From Collybia mongolica (Eukaryota; Basidiomycota; Agaricomycetes; Agaricales; Clitocybaceae), in the NCBI GenBank assembly GCA_013420905.1, contig JAAXNY010000008.1, positions 248,001-312,000 on the forward strand: DNA of 64,000 nucleotides, read 5' to 3'. Below are positions 12,001 through 24,372 of this stretch, one piece after another. The notes beneath the pieces are model-generated. The model worked only from the letters and a program-made list of their open reading frames with translations, had not been told where the DNA came from and made no database searches. The stretch's first letter is position 1. Every line of letters begins with the position of its first letter. The position numbers were made by a program, and so were the translations under genes.

Positions 12001-13694
12001 ATCGTTGACTATGATGCAGGAGATGTTGTAGGCAAGCTGATGGCATTCATCAATCAGGTCCGACTCTCAAGTGAAGGTACACGGGATTATTTAAAGATGT
12101 GTTGCATCCGAAATGGGTGCAAGCCTCTTGAGCTGAAGCTTTGGGTTCGAACCCGGTGGGGAAGTTTAAGTGATTGTTTCCGAGTAACAATTGACCTACA
12201 AGATGTGTGTATCATGAATTACTCTGATTCTCTGACTGGCTAATCCCTTTTGACAAGGCAATTGATGAATTTTGCATGCTTGCTGACAACACAAGAACCC
12301 TTCCCAAATTACGGAAAGGGAACAGCTGGCTGAACTATAAGCTCACCACAGAAGAGTGGGCCATTGTAGCACTTGCCTATAATTGTCTGAAGGTAAGTTT
12401 GATTCAATATTCAACTACTATGATATATATTAATTTGTATTACATCAGATTCCAGCCTCAATCCACAGTGCTTTATCTGCTGAGAAAGTACCAACTGCTA
12501 CAAAGATTTATCCCCATCTTGAACATCTTCAGAGTGAATGGGAGGATTTGCGTGATGATCCAGAGTATGAGTTAGTTCACCATGCCCTTGATGCAGGCCT
12601 CAAGAACATGAGCAAATGGTACCGCTCAACTGAAAAGACTACAATTTACTTTGTCACTCATGGTAAGTCTGATGCATATGATAATCAAAAATCATAACTA
12701 ACCAACCATAGTCATTGATCCAACATTAAAGATGGAATATGTCAAGGCTGCATGGGATGAGAAGTCAGTAGAGAAGGGACTGAAGCAGTTAAAAAAAGTG
12801 GTAAGCTTCTTGTCATTATAGCCTATCTTGAAGTATTGAGATAATCATCTCTCCATAGTTCCTTGGATATAAATTGAAGTATGATATGGCTAGAAACAAA
12901 ACTTCTGATGCTGTGGTGGCAATCAAAAAAAAGAGTGTTCAAGGTCAGATTCTTTACTCTATCCATCAATCTTGTTGACACTATATTAGATGTCTCTGCT
13001 ACTGAAAAATGGATTGCAAGCAAGATCCAACAGAAGTCAAAGTCTGTTGCAAGTGACAGTAATGATCCATATGCTGAACTTCTCAGATATCTTGCTGCTC
13101 CCATCCTCCAGTCAGCTGATTGTCCTAATCCAGTCACTTGGTGGGGGGTAAGTCTTATTATATATTTCATACATTATACATTTACTTATCACTTACCTCA
13201 TCTAGGTACAGAACTCTGAATATCCCATCATGAGACTCATTGCTCGTGATTACCTCCCTATTCCTGCATCTTCATGTTTGGCTGAGCGATCATTTTCAAT
13301 GTCTGCTCGGACTGATGATGCTCGTCGTGGTGGGATGGACCCTGACAAGTTTGGGGCCTTGCAACGTTTGAGAGATGCATACCAGGATGGCTCACTTGTG
13401 CCAGAAGAGGACATTTTAAAGGAATTCATTGGGGATTTCTCTCTAGCCTCTTTTGAAGAGTAGGTCATGTAGATATAAGCCAATTGCATATATATCTGGC
13501 CTCTGGAATGAAATTTTGCATTTTCTTACAAGTGGCCCTGTCCGACCCGGGGCCGACCCTGGACCGGCCCGGCCCGGCCTTGGCCCTCTTTGGGGGGGCC
13601 AGGGCCAGTCAATAGGTGGACCGGCCCTCAGGGCCAGGGCCAGGGCCAGCAAAAAGAGGTCGGACCTGGCCCGGACCGGACCCTGGACAGTCTA
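9063..13694 (+). mobile_element. Full-length hAT transposon, apparently intact
   Basis: A 4,632-bp element with terminal inverted repeats TAGACTGTCC...GGACAGTCTA, flanked by a perfect 8-bp duplication TGAAGGGT (9055-9062 and 13695-13702). Subterminal regions (9070-9240 and 13530-13690) are dense in GGCC/GGTCC repeats. It encloses a multi-exon transposase with no obvious disabling mutation. Intact ends, intact duplication and an open gene suggest recent transposition and possible autonomy. Confidence 0.94.
9436..13463 (+). CDS. hAT family transposase (multi-exon)
   Basis: This is the DNA transposase of the enclosing element. The ATG at 9436 (MPPRREHDKPD) was chosen because the deleted relative at 528 keeps the same exon. 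At least a dozen short GT-AG introns interrupt it; exon 1 ends at 9580. The N-terminal part is acidic (about 10080-10460). The catalytic region reads DGWTTKRRRPYSSFS at about 11375 (first Asp), then HTGEAIGKDL, then GDNVTVND at about 11640 (second Asp). The C terminus, 13230-13463, is the hATC dimerisation tail (SSCLAERSFSMSARTDDARR). A stop in the frame near 12241 falls inside a probable intron with donor after 12204 and acceptor before GCAATTGATGAA. I see no frameshift, but exon limits were placed by eye. The coordinates span exons and introns. Confidence 0.85.
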
Positions 13695-13702
13695 TGAAGG
13701 GT

Positions 13703-14237
13703 ACATCTAAATCGTCCATTTAAATTGCCACCAAAAACATAGCGGTCAAAGCCGAGAACGATTCACTATCGATCTAACCGCATGAGTCGTGACTGGATCG
13801 AAGTTCAATCGAAACCCCGAATCACCGCTGGATCGTCTACTTTGACCGTCGCTAATAAAAAAATGAAATCCCCCAGTAATCAAGTTTCATGGGGACAAAG
13901 TTGTCCCCCCAGTACAAATCTTAGGCCCAGTTGATTGTCTCAAAGCCAGCTTATTCACCTGGATGGCTTGGTGAATAGAGCAACCGTAAGCGGGGACACA
14001 GAACCCATAGGGGAACTGACAGGCATCACGAGCCCGTGATCTTTTATAAAGTATCTAGGGATGAGTTTCTGCAGGCCATGTATTGTGATTGAACTGTGGA
14101 GATATAAGTGTCGAAAGAAAAAATCAGTGTGATCTTTCTGGGTGTTGAACTGACCCATATCGAATAAGAGGTGAGTGAATTTTTTTTAACAAATATACGA
14201 AGTTGATCTATGGAATAAAGTATGATAAGTTGCGACG
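13703..14237. other. Intergenic, nothing recognised
   Basis: This AT-moderate sequence lies between the hAT element and the 3' end of the first kinase-like gene. No open frame with family resemblance. It should contain the 3' untranslated region of that minus-strand gene. Confidence 0.4.
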
Positions 14238-16691
14238 TCATTCTTCTTCTGTACTTGAATGAGAACTGAAACCTGACGAAGATTCTGCACTTGCACTTTC
14301 TCTTTCACTTCCACGCCTACTACTACTCCTGGGATTAGTACGTTCACTGGGGAAATCGTTTGGTGGGAGATAACGGCCATCTAGTAATTCTGTCAGATGG
14401 GCGACCTCTCGTGATTTCGCGCCTTCGGAGGGAGATATCTCTGCCATGTCGAAGTCGATTATGAATGCCCTTCCTTCGTCATCGATGGTGAGGTTTTCCG
14501 GACGAATGTCGCGGTGTCGGACGCCAGCTGCGTGAATGTCGGACATGACACGAAGGAAAGCAGATCTGCGAAAATTTATCACTTTTGATATTGACTGGGC
14601 GATAAATCGACAAACCTCTGTGGTTCCTCAACCGCGAATTGTGTCTCGGGATCGAGGTCGGAGAGACACGTTCCAGTGTGCGTCATAACGAGGGCGAGTG
14701 TATCGTTGGTATGATCCTCGAAGAGACCGATGACGCGAGGAACTCCTTTGACGCGCGATGATGCCAGCTCTTCGTATACTGAGTATTCATGGCGAAGGCT
14801 CTTTTGTTGGTCGGGTTTCATGGAAAATTTGACAACCACAGCCATACTGCTGACCTTTCCCCCATCGGGTGTAAACTTGAGCGTCGCTCCGTGAACAACT
14901 CCTGTAGCACCCGCCGCAATATCTGAAGTCAAGGTGACTGAAATGTACTCATGAGGCTTGAAGTCCATTTTATATCTATTTGCTCGACCAGAACGCAAAA
15001 AGAATGATGGCGACGGGGAGTTGTAGACTCCGTAACACATCCTCAGCAGAAGGAGATCGCAGCGAGTTACGTTGTTAGTGAGATACTGGAAGTATTCATC
15101 CTTCAGTTCGTTTGTGCACGCAGTAGATGCGCATACGCACGTCACATGCAATTTCATGCTCAATTTCGTCAGCTTCTAACTTCGCTATCAGAGCTCTCGT
15201 CTTCGGGCGTTTGCGCTTCGTCCCGGGATCATGTTCATTGTGCCGTCGTTTTCTGCCCGATCTTTTTATATTTTCTGTCGGGTGCTGTCGTGTGCGGTCG
15301 AGTACATCGTGCATGATGGACATATACAACCCAATATGAAGTTTGCCGTATCCTGGATCCTTACAGTGCGTGACATCAATGAGGTCAGAGATGTACAATG
15401 TCTGGCTGCCACGATGGCGGAACACAATTCTTTCAAATGTCCCACAGTAACAGATTACAAAAGTGCTGTCTTTGTGGACCGCCCTCAGCCAGACCTAAAT
15501 TACAGATGAGGGAGTCGTCTGAAGAGGCGAGAAAAAAAGACCCACATGCTTTAGTATGACTTCCGAAAGGGACTCATCTCTTGTTCTTTTTCGGTTGGGT
15601 AATTTGATTGTACGTGTATGTTCGTCGGAGCGCCCAACCTTTTGAGGTATGTGAGCTACGGAGCGCATGGTCGCCTGTTCGGCGGTGGCGCCCTTCCGAA
15701 AACGGGCACTCCGCCTAGGTGGATCCTTTGTTTCTTTACTGTTCAAAGGATCTAGGACGGTGGGAGTGACTGGTCCTAAAAGCGAAGACATAGGGGTTCC
15801 CCATGAGAGCGTCATAGCATCTAGTTGATGCAGATGGTCGATTGCTGGTGGAATGCCCTCCGTTCTCACCGTACTTTTAGGATGAGTTAAATCAGGCAGT
15901 TCGCCTAATGTTTGCAATAATTTTTCATTGTCCGGGGTAATGGCGAAAACCTCCCAAAGTGCTAAGACTGGGGATTGTTGTATAACACGCCATAAAGTCA
16001 AACGTGTTTCGTCTTCAATGGAATCCAAAACATCATCAGGCTCTGTACCTTTACTAAGGTAATGCTTCAAATGAAGGGCGCGGGTCTCATCCAGACCTGG
16101 ATTATCTCTCGTCCCCGGTTCGATTTCACCCCACCTCAAAAGGCGTCGCCAACGAGGAGACCTGGGGGATAAAAGCAACATAGAAGCAATAAGTCCACAG
16201 TGGTGGGCAGTCGTAACCCGATATGCTTGGCCAACAGAATACGCGTCAGTGATTGGGTCGTCGTAAGTTTCCACTTTGCAGTACTCGGCGCTGGGAAACA
16301 AATCGTCTGCGAATACAGGTGGGAGAACGACCCCACGATCTTTGATACTCTCCAAAACTTGGTCGACAGTTGCTGAAAGGTTTGGAATCAAAGTTGGCAT
16401 AAGGGCAGTTTTCTTAAGCGAGAGTTTCGCATCGAGATGATCATAGTAGAAGCCCGAGGATAGTGCCAGTTCGGGATGAGTGGACAAGCCAGGAGAGGGG
16501 GCAGGGGGACTCCAGTCGAAGAGTGCGTGGATTTCGTCTATGATACGATCGTGAGTAAACGATTGCATCAAGGAAGACTCACGGCGCCAGGTTCCTGCGT
16601 TCGTCGCGTTTTCTGCTTGTAAATGTCCTTCAAAACAGAATCTATGACGTTTCGTGAATGGTTGAACCATATCACGTGCGCGTATTACCAT
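14238..16691 (-). CDS. Kinase-domain protein with degenerate N-terminal region (paralogue 1)
   Basis: Proposed exons on the minus strand: 16691-15546, 15494-15141, 15085-14616, 14565-14238 (765 codons plus stop, total divisible by three). The ATG at 16691 is the first in frame after an upstream stop; ATGs slightly downstream are possible. The C-terminal kinase domain has a glycine-rich segment (DIAAGATGVVHG), the beta-3 lysine (AVVVKF), a helix-C Glu (RHEYSVYEEL), a catalytic loop HRDIRPEN and DFD in place of DFG, so catalysis looks possible. The N-terminal half aligns in layout with paralogue 2, but where that has WEFKSL this has WEVFAI. A basic segment (RKRRHNEHDPGTKRKRPK) could be a nuclear localisation signal. 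The acceptor of intron 2 is uncertain (15086 or about 15 bases upstream in the gene). The tail is Ser/Glu-rich. Substrate and role unknown. Confidence 0.8.
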
Positions 16692-17668
16692 GTCATGGCC
16701 GCGGACAAGTATTCTAATATTCAGTCTATGTTCATCATCATCCAACAATTTGCGAACCCTCCTTTTTCTAAACAGTCCAACGAGATGAATTTTCGAGCTG
16801 AAAGGTATTGCACTATGGGCAACTCTGTACGGCGTATGATACTAAGTAACGAATACTCTGCAGCTTGATACGTTGTCAGCTATCTATCTTCCAAGATGGA
16901 ACCGGTTTGTGACTCGGGATCCCATAAGCCTTCGTTACTGAACTGGGTCGCTCATCAGGGTGACGCAAAAGGGACGAGGTGTCGCTTTGGTTTGTGATGA
17001 AAATCAAGGTCGTAGTTCGTCGATGCGGCTCAGCTGAAGCTTTTGAAACACACCCTCTTCGAGCCCACCCTCAGGAGAAACTTTCCTCTGGACAATCAAG
17101 TACCGAATTCTAACACTAACCCACGCCCTCCGAGCCCAAAACGTTCAGCTTGCCCACATACCGACTGGACGTCGTGATGGCTCGCACGATCCGAAAATTT
17201 AGGCCAATGGAACGTCAGATTCATACCAGTAAGTTGTGGGATGCTGTTTGATCCACGCATATTAACTATCATACCAAGGGGCGAGCTTGAACGTTTAGCG
17301 GACTAAGCGATTCTACGTCCACATAACAAAAGATAGCGCCAGATAGCTCACCCCGGAAGTGCCGAACGAAATATGCTCAGAAGTAAGATATGAAGGATGA
17401 CGATACTGGCCACGGTATGGGTAAGGCTCAAACTAAACCGATATCGCCCTCGCTCAAACTTTCCTGCGAAACCTGTTGTTCCCTCAGTTAAGAATTGAGG
17501 TAGTCCAGTAAAATTTTGGTGTTGTGCCGATTTCCCTGGCATCGACAGGTTCGAACTTACAAAAATGTTTCTCTACTTAAGTATTACATTTCCAAATTGG
17601 GTGAAACCTCTTTGCAATATGTACAAGTCCGAGCGCTGTGTGACTCCCGCGCACGAATGCTGAAAGCC
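16692..17668. other. Intergenic between the two paralogues
   Basis: About 1 kb. It must hold the promoter of the left gene and the 3' end of the right gene. I see no further conserved coding exon or RNA gene. An open frame extends the left gene upstream of 16691 for about 55 codons without an ATG, so an unrecognised upstream exon is possible. Confidence 0.4.
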
Positions 17669-19917
17669 TCATCGCCTTCTTGCAGCCTTCTTTTTAGGCG
17701 AATCAGAAGCAGACAACTGGGATACTCTATCATCAACCTGGACGTTTGGTATGCTGACCGCGGGAAAGGCGTCTTTGTAAGCTTCCGTAGGTCCCCCATC
17801 GACTGAACGCTTGGACGGAGATGGAAGAAGCCTTGAAAGGGATGAATACTCGTCGCCAAACAAGCCTTCTTGACTTTTATCGACTTTCCGCGCATCGCCA
17901 AACGATACAATAGAAGCCTTGATGTGTTTTCCTTCATGTATCATGAGGTTTTCCCTTGAAAGCTTGTTGTGGACGACTCCAGCGGCATGTATCTTTTTCA
18001 ACAAAATTTGAAATAATGTTCTTTAATGACGGTACCATTTAGCTAGATTGGAGATTTTGTGTTCTTGAATACTTACAGATGCTCTTGCACAAAGCCCTCT
18101 GGAAGATGACATACTGGATTTCCTACATCTTGCATGACCAGAACAGCACAACGTAGAGGATTTTCCTCGCAGCCTTCGATGTCCACATACTGGAAAAACC
18201 CAATAATACGAGGAAGTTCCGATACTCCAGCCCTTAACAAGTGAAGGTACATTTCGTGCTCGCTGAGTAGTCTGGCGATAGCGTCATCAGTATGTGCAAC
18301 TTTGACGATGATGGCCGCAGTTAAGGGGTTTTTGAGACGTTTGCCATCCACTTCCAAAGCCCCCCTTGCGATGAAGTGCCCAAGTTGAGCCTTGAGGATA
18401 ATTTTGAAGTATGACCGGAGGTCGGCCTCTGTATTATCCTTTAATTCTTTCGACGGGCTCAGTCGAAAATAAAATGTGTCCAGCCTAAAACCCATAAGGC
18501 ATGTTTTCTTCGACGAAGAGAGCAGTACAAGCCAGTCACGCAAGCAGGCTTGGTCAAAAACATCATTCTATGTGAGATCGATAAATTTGATTGTTAAACG
18601 CTCAGCAAAAGAAAGAAAGACCCACAGCAGACATTTTCGTTAAGGCGTGTTGACCGTACAATCTTGTCCAACTGACAGGAATGTTGGGCGGTTTCAGTTG
18701 CAGGGTGCGGTTTGCAGCATCTCGAAGTACTGCAATGTAAAGGCCTGTGTGGAGCCTTCCGTAGTCACAATTGTCAACTTTGATCACGTCAGACAAGAAC
18801 AGTGTCTGTAATTTGCGATGACGGATGCCAATGATTTCAAGGTTTCCAGCGTTGATAATAATGAACGTGACATCTTCCTGCACAGCTTCACTCCAGGTCT
18901 GATGGCGAGGCGTATAAGGAAGGAGGAATCAATAAGGGGATCAATACTCACTTGTTGTGTGATATGTCGTGCGCTCGTTCGAACGTGGTTGGGTAAAGGG
19001 GCGAATGGCCCGGCAGGTGCTCCCGGAGTGTTGCTGTTCACGCTGGGGCAAGTTGGAGGTTCCGCATCAAGGCCCATCCGGTTACCCGTGACTGGCGGTA
19101 ATCCATCCTTCCCCGCGTGCATTGCGATGCACTTCTTTCCGTGCTCACATCCTTCCCAATCGAATGCCATGTCGCCTACGACCTGTCTGACTATAGCTTC
19201 CATTACAGCCAAGTTTCCAGTTTTTAAGCTTTTGAATTCCCATATTGCTAGGGAACGAAACGTGTCCGCCACCAACGTATACTTTTCTGATAACGCGGGA
19301 ACGCTGCTGTTGAGAGGGCTCTTTATTATAGTAAGAAACCCGTCTGCGATACCGCATGTCTTATCAGATGCTAGGGTGTACTGAAGGTGTCCCGGCTCCC
19401 ATGTAGGTAATTGAAATTCGAGGGTGGCTGCAACGCGAGAGCAGAATACAGCAATGGTTTCTTTATAAATAGTTAGTATTTCCTGTTCGCTGCGGATGTT
19501 GGCCACTGTGTCAGGGATTGCCTTCTTCCGAACAGCATGGGTAGGGAACCGAGTGTCGTTGGGCGGAAGGGTTCTTTTCAGTCGGGCAGTTCGCAAAGCG
19601 TCATCTGCGATAGTCATTAGATCTGTCGTGATGGATGGCAGATATACAACACGACGGAGTCGAAGCTGAGGATCGAGGTGTTGATCAAAGAAAGCAGGCG
19701 GGCGCGTCTTGGGTGATGTGATGTGGTTTTTTGCCTTGTGAAGCGTTTCTGGACGATAATGAAAGAATTCGTCGACATAATCGTCGGAGCCAGGAGTGTA
19801 TGTCTGTGATAAGTCATGAGTTGGTACATTGAGTTTAAGGAAGTTTGGACCGACCGGCGGAGCTGGGCCGAGGGCATAAGGAGTTGACTGTCCTGCGTCG
19901 CTTGAAATAGAAACCAT
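17669..19917 (-). CDS. Possible nuclease-like domain fused to pseudokinase (paralogue 2)
   Basis: Proposed exons on the minus strand: 19917-18952, 18898-18626, 18567-18077, 18020-17669 (693 codons plus stop, divisible by three). The ATG at 19917 begins MVSISSDAGQ. All three introns sit at positions equivalent to those of paralogue 1 (phases 0, 0, 2), showing a tandem duplication. The N-terminal region contains GIADGFLTI followed by LAIWEFKSL, resembling the Asp and Glu-x-Lys of PD-(D/E)XK folds (inference). The middle region RHRKLQTLFLSDVIKVD matches paralogue 1 RHRGSQTLYISDLIDV. The C-terminal kinase-like domain keeps the beta-3 lysine (AAIIVKV), the helix-C Glu (SEHEMY) and Asn (SREN), but HRD is HNK and DFG is SFG, so catalytic and metal-binding Asp are both missing: a predicted pseudokinase. 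Function unknown. Confidence 0.8.
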
Positions 19918-20680
19918 GATGCAACAAGAAAATAGAGATAGCTTTGGGGAACAAAGCGTTCAGCGCAAATTACTTTGAGTGTTCATTCATACCTTAAGTA
20001 CAATCATGACTTCCTGACCGATGAGCCCCGAATTTGGAATAAGATTCACCGTTACCCATTAACAACAACTGTGCCCTCGCTTCCAGATTTGCATCATGAA
20101 GCAAACAATGCGTCGCAGGAGTGAATACAAGTAGGAATGAAGCGAAGGTCACAATAGCGTGAAATCTTGTCTGCGTTGCGACGTTTCGTTGATTAAGTTG
20201 TGTGTTCCTGTGGGTCCATGTGTAATTTGTTGTTGATCGTGTTCAGAATCGGGAGGGAAAACGAGGAAGGTGGCTGTGTCCAGCTGTGCCCACATATTTG
20301 GGTTTGTAGGACCATATCTGCCGAATTTGGGAACCTTAGGCTCCCGGGAATTCCCGAGTCCCCCACATGAACACCCGAGCTCTTGTTCTCTGACGCTTGT
20401 CGTTGCTCGCTCACTTTTGATATCCAGGACCTCAAGGACCCAACTGGCTTGACTTGCCTTAACAAGGAATATCCACTTACAGATCACCAGTCGAAGATCT
20501 ACAGGAGTTAGAATTCGAATCACAAAATTCTTTGTCTTTCATCATTAACCATGGGATAAGACTCTAAGCAATACGTTTAGATGGGTAATACTGCAGGATA
20601 AATCCCTCTGTCGTCATAGTGCTTCACTTTCCATTCTCAGGGGTCGTCAGCAGGGCACGATACAAGGAAACTTCCTGTCA
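19918..20680. other. Upstream region of paralogue 2
   Basis: It contains the presumed promoter of the minus-strand gene. Short open frames at 20149-20523 show no recognisable family. The stretch ends at the target duplication TCA of the CACTA-like element. Confidence 0.4.
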
Positions 20681-23600
20681 CACTGTGAAGCTGAGAATAG
20701 ATGAAATTCAACCCTGTGTTTCATCCTCTTAAATAATAGAAATAATACATTAAAAATATGAAATTCATTCACTTAACAATCCTAAAATGTAATGAATTTC
20801 ATCTTGAAGATGTTTGAAAACACACCCCCTGTGGGGGGAAAAATGGATGGAAAACCCCCCCTTAAGGTATAATTTAGTGGATGAATTTCATTTTACCATA
20901 GGTGGAAAAAATAACCATTGTGGGAGGTAATTCCTATCAATATGGGATTAATCTACTACCTTGATGGGTGAGAATAGCAATGTTTTTTGGGGTAATATTA
21001 CTGCAAATTTTTGAGGCTATGGGATGAATTTCATACCATGATAGGTGAAAATAATAGCCTTTGTAGGGATGGATTTCATACCATCACAGGTGAGAATAAT
21101 AGCCTTTGTGGGGATTAATTCTATGCCATTTATGTCACTTAAATTTGAATTCATTATTTCTTCCCTGTTATCAATAAACACACTTTGTTCATTATGTACA
21201 GTTAAGGTTTAACATCCATAAGATCTAAGGTATTGTAATTTGAATGCTCTATCAACTAGTATACCTCTGATTCATATCCCTCATTCCAAAGTTCCTGATC
21301 ACCAGCATTACCAACCAGACTGCAAACACAACACTGTGATTTGTTAGAATCATGTATTGAGGTTAGTAATGAGAAAACTTACCCAAATTGTCCTATATAA
21401 ATCCTTGTCATCCTGAAGCTGCATCTGGAGACAGAACCCATTTCCAGCAATGCTGCACAGTGGGCATGGAATAGGACTCCCTACTTTTTCTTTAGCATGA
21501 GCAACTTTACATAAGGTGGTGAGTTTGGCTGGTCAGATTAGCATGATAAAGATAAAAGAAAGTTAAGTAATGGATGGAAGTTGTTGGTCTTTGTGCACTG
21601 CCAGACTGCTCATTGTCTTTGTTGACCTTGTTGTAATGAAGTGATCTGTAAAATGGGTCAATGTTAATGTGCTTTGGATTAGATTGGGTTGACAGACATA
21701 CTGAGACCCCCTCATTGTCCACCTGCACTTTGAGGTCAACAAAGTGGTGTACCATGTTGAGGACATTGTCAGGCATGGTTTTATCCTGCATACTAATGAT
21801 GTCCTTCAGTTTCCTGTAGGATCATTATTAGCATTTATTAATATTCTTAAAGAAGCCTTATAGTTTGTATTGGAATTCAAATGACTACTACAAGTATTAT
21901 GATAGTAATTGTAATCTAACATTATACTAATTGTAATCTATCAATGAAGAGTGCTTACTACGAGGGGGAGGATGGGAGGCAGCAACGGGCAATGGTGGTG
22001 GTACGAGAGCAAGAAGGAAAGCGTGTGAAAGCGGCTGCCAACGCATAATATAGCTTGGAATGTTCAGCCATCGGGCATCTCAGTCAACAAAGCCATGTGA
22101 TCAAATCTGGGAATGCTGACAAATTTTATTTATTCAACTTGTATATTATTTGTTATTAATAGGAGGCTGAAAAATGTGCACCCCACCAGGTTCAAACGGT
22201 CACAGGGAGGATCATTATGTAATATTAAAATTTTTGGCATGGATAACCACTGGGCAAGACTGGCATTCCCAGCTGAGAGATAACGGCACCTATACACTCA
22301 CCATGCAGCATGTCCCCCCCAGGAAAACCTCTGGAACACAAAACAAGGAGGACATGGCTGCCAACACTCAGGGTGCCCCAGTGGCATGTGTGTTTTTTTT
22401 TATCACTCCTGTTGCTAATAGCCCATCCCAGGACCAAGCATGCACTCAACACAGGAACCACCAGCATTGCGCCCCCACCTCGTGCATGATCAGCCACCAT
22501 GCCCACCCTGCCAGTGCAGGGCAAAGTCACCTGAACGACAACTGGGCATCTGCAACGCTTGGATATCAAGACAATACCTGAGGAAGATGATGATGACAAT
22601 GAAGATAGCAGCAGCAACAGCAACGACAAGGCCTGCAGCAATGATGGCAACAGCAGTGGCAGCAGCGGTACCAACGACAGTGCAATGATGACAACTACAA
22701 CAAGGATAAGACAACCACCACCACCATGAGGATGACAACAATGACAAAGGGTGATGACGGCAATGGGGACAACAACAAGAAAAGTGGCCAGTGCCACTGC
22801 TGAAACCCAGGCCACTGATGACAGGGGCGGCAGGGGCCCCCGCCCATATTAATTATGTATTTACTATTAATGTATTTAGAACATTAGTAAATAAAATAGT
22901 AAGTAAACTCTTATATTGTATGTAAGTAAGTAATTTATAATAGTAAAAGAAAGTAAGTGAGTCTGCACAGACTCTTTTTTTTTTTTTTTTTTGGTCATAT
23001 AATAATATTAAGCGCATGTGGGTTTGACCCAGCTACATGCAGGCATAAACACCTATTACCACTAAGTAATCTGTAATGAGCCATCAGGGTGGAGCTGTAC
23101 ACTAAGTTGCTCTCCAGGTCATATTACAGGTCTAGACTGAGGATACCTGCAGTCCAACGGTATTGTACTGTACCATGTCTGAACCTCCCAACGCCTTAAA
23201 GGTTTGCCTTTGCTTGTCAGGGCATGGTCCCCTCCCTTCACATTGGTACCCCATTCCACTCCCCCCCTGGTATTTTCAGGGTGCCCTGGAAACCCATTAC
23301 TCCCCCCCAGTGTCAAAGATAAATGTCCAAACTAAATGAATGACCTGTACCTCAAACCTGCTCCCCCTCTCCTGAATCCCCCCTATTACTTTCCCCCCTG
23401 TTCCACACCGCTCTCCCAAAGCAATGACTCCCCTCCAAACTGAGGCCGCCAAATCCCACCATTGGACAATAAACTGGCATTCTCCCCAAGAGGTGTGCTC
23501 TGTGCAGGGACAGTAGCTGATCGGGGGCCAGACCCCTTCCTCCTTTTGTATTTGGGTGTAGTGGTTGAAATGTTGGTGGTGACGCTCCCTAAGGATCTGT

Positions 23601-24255
23601 GTGAAGCAGAGTACAAGAGTTGTGGTGTCCTCGTGTGGCCTGGTAGTTGATAAGGTGGATGTGGATGGATTAGTGAAGCCCCCAGTACAGGCAAGATGAG
23701 GTGACCCTGCAGATAGTCAGGATCAGCTCTGATAAGTTAAAAATTTGGATATGGTGTAAATGGATAGTGGCACAGGCCAAAGGAATGGTCTGATGAAAGG
23801 TGATCTCGATTAGGGATGAGGTGTTAGGTAGTTTAGGGACGACCTAGTGCAGGAGGGACGAATTCCCATGGTCAGATGGTGGTGGTAAAAGATCAAGAAG
23901 CGTCAGTCTGTGCAGAGTCCACAAGGACATGTGGGGGACTATAAAATACAAGAAAATTATCCTATACATCTCCTTTTATTAGATGAAAATCATCCTATAT
24001 ATCCCCTAGTATGGGATGAAATTCACTCCTTTCATTAGATGAAAATCATCCCATATATTTCACCCCTTATGGGATGAAATTCATTCCATTAACAGATGGT
24101 ATTTTAACAGTACAATTTCACCCTCTTAAAGGATGAAATATGTGGGATGAAATTTCATCCTATTTTCATACCCCTTAATTTCATCCACTAAACTTAGGAA
24201 AAACCCTTTTCATCCATTAAGTGGGGGAAAAACCACCCCCACCAGGTGCACAGTG
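20681..24255 (+). mobile_element. CACTA-like (EnSpm) non-autonomous element
   Basis: The ends read CACTGTG (20681-20687) and CACAGTG (24249-24255), flanked by the 3-bp direct repeat TCA (20678-20680 and 24256-24258). CACTG-type termini with a 3-bp duplication are characteristic of CACTA elements. The subterminal 300-400 bp on both sides contain many copies of GGATGAAATTCATCC-like palindromic motifs (20700-21120; 23940-24240). No Tnp2 transposase is seen inside; the interior has low-complexity CAG/CAA-rich sequence (22560-22760) and tracts of C. A relative with the same termini ends at 51485. Confidence 0.75.
22975..23100 (-). repeat. Possible tRNA-derived SINE remnant
   Basis: On the minus strand a tRNA-like segment runs CTTAGTGGTAATAGG (23066-23052, A-box-like), then GGGTCAAACCC (23030-23020, B-box-like), then about 30 bases, then 18 A residues (T run 22975-22992). 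Spacing and order fit a tRNA-related SINE, but the boxes match consensus only partly and no target duplication was found. Low confidence. Confidence 0.3.
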
Positions 24256-24372
24256 TCATGAACTCTGGATCTCACATATATGGTTGTACTAAATAAAATA
24301 TCAACGTTTTTTGGGAGCTCTTGGATTATGATCTCTACAACGTAATTGCTCAATATGCAGTATTTCAATCTA

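Noticed and set aside
12204..12270. Stop codon in the hAT transposase after SDSLTG
   Set aside because: It lies in a probable intron (GTGTGT...CAAG), after which the frame continues AIDEFCMLADN.
22225..22815. Leu/Val-rich minus-strand frame resembling a membrane protein
   Set aside because: It is a translation of CAG/CAA-type low-complexity DNA inside the CACTA-like element, with no family motifs.
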